Of a stretch of DNA of 64,000 bases, positions 63,680-64,000 are shown piece after piece. The number at the start of each line of letters is the position of its first letter. The stretch's first letter is position 1. This DNA is from Tateyamaria sp. Alg231-49. GTDB taxonomy: Bacteria; Pseudomonadota; Alphaproteobacteria; Rhodobacterales; Rhodobacteraceae. The notes under the pieces were generated by a model. That model made no database searches, was not told where the DNA came from, and saw nothing but the letters and a program-made list of their open reading frames with translations. The stretch is from the NCBI RefSeq assembly GCF_900143535.1, contig NZ_FRFA01000001.1:462387-526386 (forward strand). The letters are read 5' to 3'. A program made the position numbers and the translations under genes.

Positions 63680-64000
63680 ATGCAAACCAAGATCACTCAA
63701 AGGGCCATCGCCAAGCTTGAATCAACTGGTAGCGTCCAATTCATACGTGATTCTGACCTTCAGGGATTTGGTATCAAGGTGACTGCCAAAGGGAAAGCCT
63801 CCTATTTCGTTGAAGGCAGGATCAAGGGAGGACGCACTGTCAGGAAGGCCATTGGCTCTGTGGATCATATCGCATTGGACCAAGCCAAGACGGACGCCAA
63901 GGGGATGCTGTACCGCCTCTCCAAAGGGATCGACATATCAAAGGAACGGACAACCCCTGCCCCATTACCCGTTGAACCTGACACGCTTCAGGATGCTCTG
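63680..64000 (+). CDS. Tyrosine-type integrase, N-terminal part (runs off window)
   Basis: An open frame from the ATG at 63680 continues past the right edge, with 107 codons visible. It starts MQTKITQRAIAKLE and includes FIRDSDLQGFGIKVTAKGKA and FVEGRIKGGRTVRKAIG, then ALDQAKTDAKGMLYRLSKGID. This is the Arm DNA-binding domain (DUF4102-like, AP2-like fold) of phage and genomic-island integrases. The catalytic R-H-R-Y domain lies beyond the window. It is next to tRNA-Leu(CAA) and preceded by direct repeats, so it marks the probable edge of an integrated element. Confidence 0.88.
   Translation, partial: MQTKITQRAIAKLESTGSVQFIRDSDLQGFGIKVTAKGKASYFVEGRIKGGRTVRKAIGSVDHIALDQAKTDAKGMLYRLSKGIDISKERTTPAPLPVEPDTLQDAL

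Overview
The window looks like a chromosomal segment of an alphaproteobacterium of the Rhodobacteraceae, probably the Roseobacter group. The evidence is protein-level resemblance throughout (enolase, SelO, Mur-type Fur, two DMGDH/GcvT-type oxidoreductases, an RTX protein with a Hint domain), the envelope gene order pyrH-frr-uppS-cdsA-dxr-rseP-bamA-ompH-fabZ-lpxA-lpxI-lpxB, a moderately high GC content, and GC-rich intergenic hairpins typical of this family. Species cannot be named from the sequence alone. I see no rRNA, CRISPR array or intact insertion sequence.

Layout. 1-7.5 kb: the 5' end of an agmatinase-like gene and an M20 amidohydrolase (minus), then a plus-strand run of mazG, nucleoside hydrolase, GrpB-like, GNAT and selO, an EamA transporter (minus) and a TerB-like glycine-rich protein. 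7.9-13.9 kb: an accessory-looking block with an AraC regulator divergent from four exported proteins (amidohydrolase, DUF3299 protein, outer-membrane beta-barrel, OprB-type porin), closed by a decayed AraC fragment. 14-23.3 kb: housekeeping genes (DEAD helicase, fur/mur, NYN-LOTUS protein, EamA, eno, GNAT, FAD oxidoreductase, cupin, anmK, tyrS). 23.4-35.6 kb: a long minus-strand envelope, isoprenoid and translation block. 35.7-42.5 kb: miaA, an AraC regulator followed by a perfect 22-bp-spaced direct repeat, and a Dpp/Opp-type ABC transporter with no binding-protein gene. 42.5-50.5 kb: a small membrane protein, lytic transglycosylase, ssb, aroB-aroK, a 49-residue membrane protein, an unknown 515-residue exported protein, xerD and a CorC-type protein. 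50.5-58.2 kb: a LytTR membrane regulator and two related FAD/GcvT oxidoreductases around a potassium channel, then a MocA-like nucleotidyltransferase. 58.7-62.6 kb: a 1299-residue RTX protein with a C-terminal Hint domain. 62.6-64 kb: an AT-richer gene-free stretch, tRNA-Leu(CAA), and the start of a tyrosine integrase running off the window, probably the edge of a genomic island.

How genes work together. The minus-strand block couples undecaprenyl and isoprenoid synthesis, phospholipid CDP-activation, outer-membrane protein assembly and lipid A synthesis. Several junctions overlap by 4 bp and use GTG or TTG starts. The two DMGDH-like enzymes carry the same GCGAC-N7-GTCGC palindrome at similar upstream distances, so they are probably co-regulated parts of methylamine or betaine-type demethylation. 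The most system-like accessory unit is the exported amidohydrolase/DUF3299/beta-barrel/porin operon.
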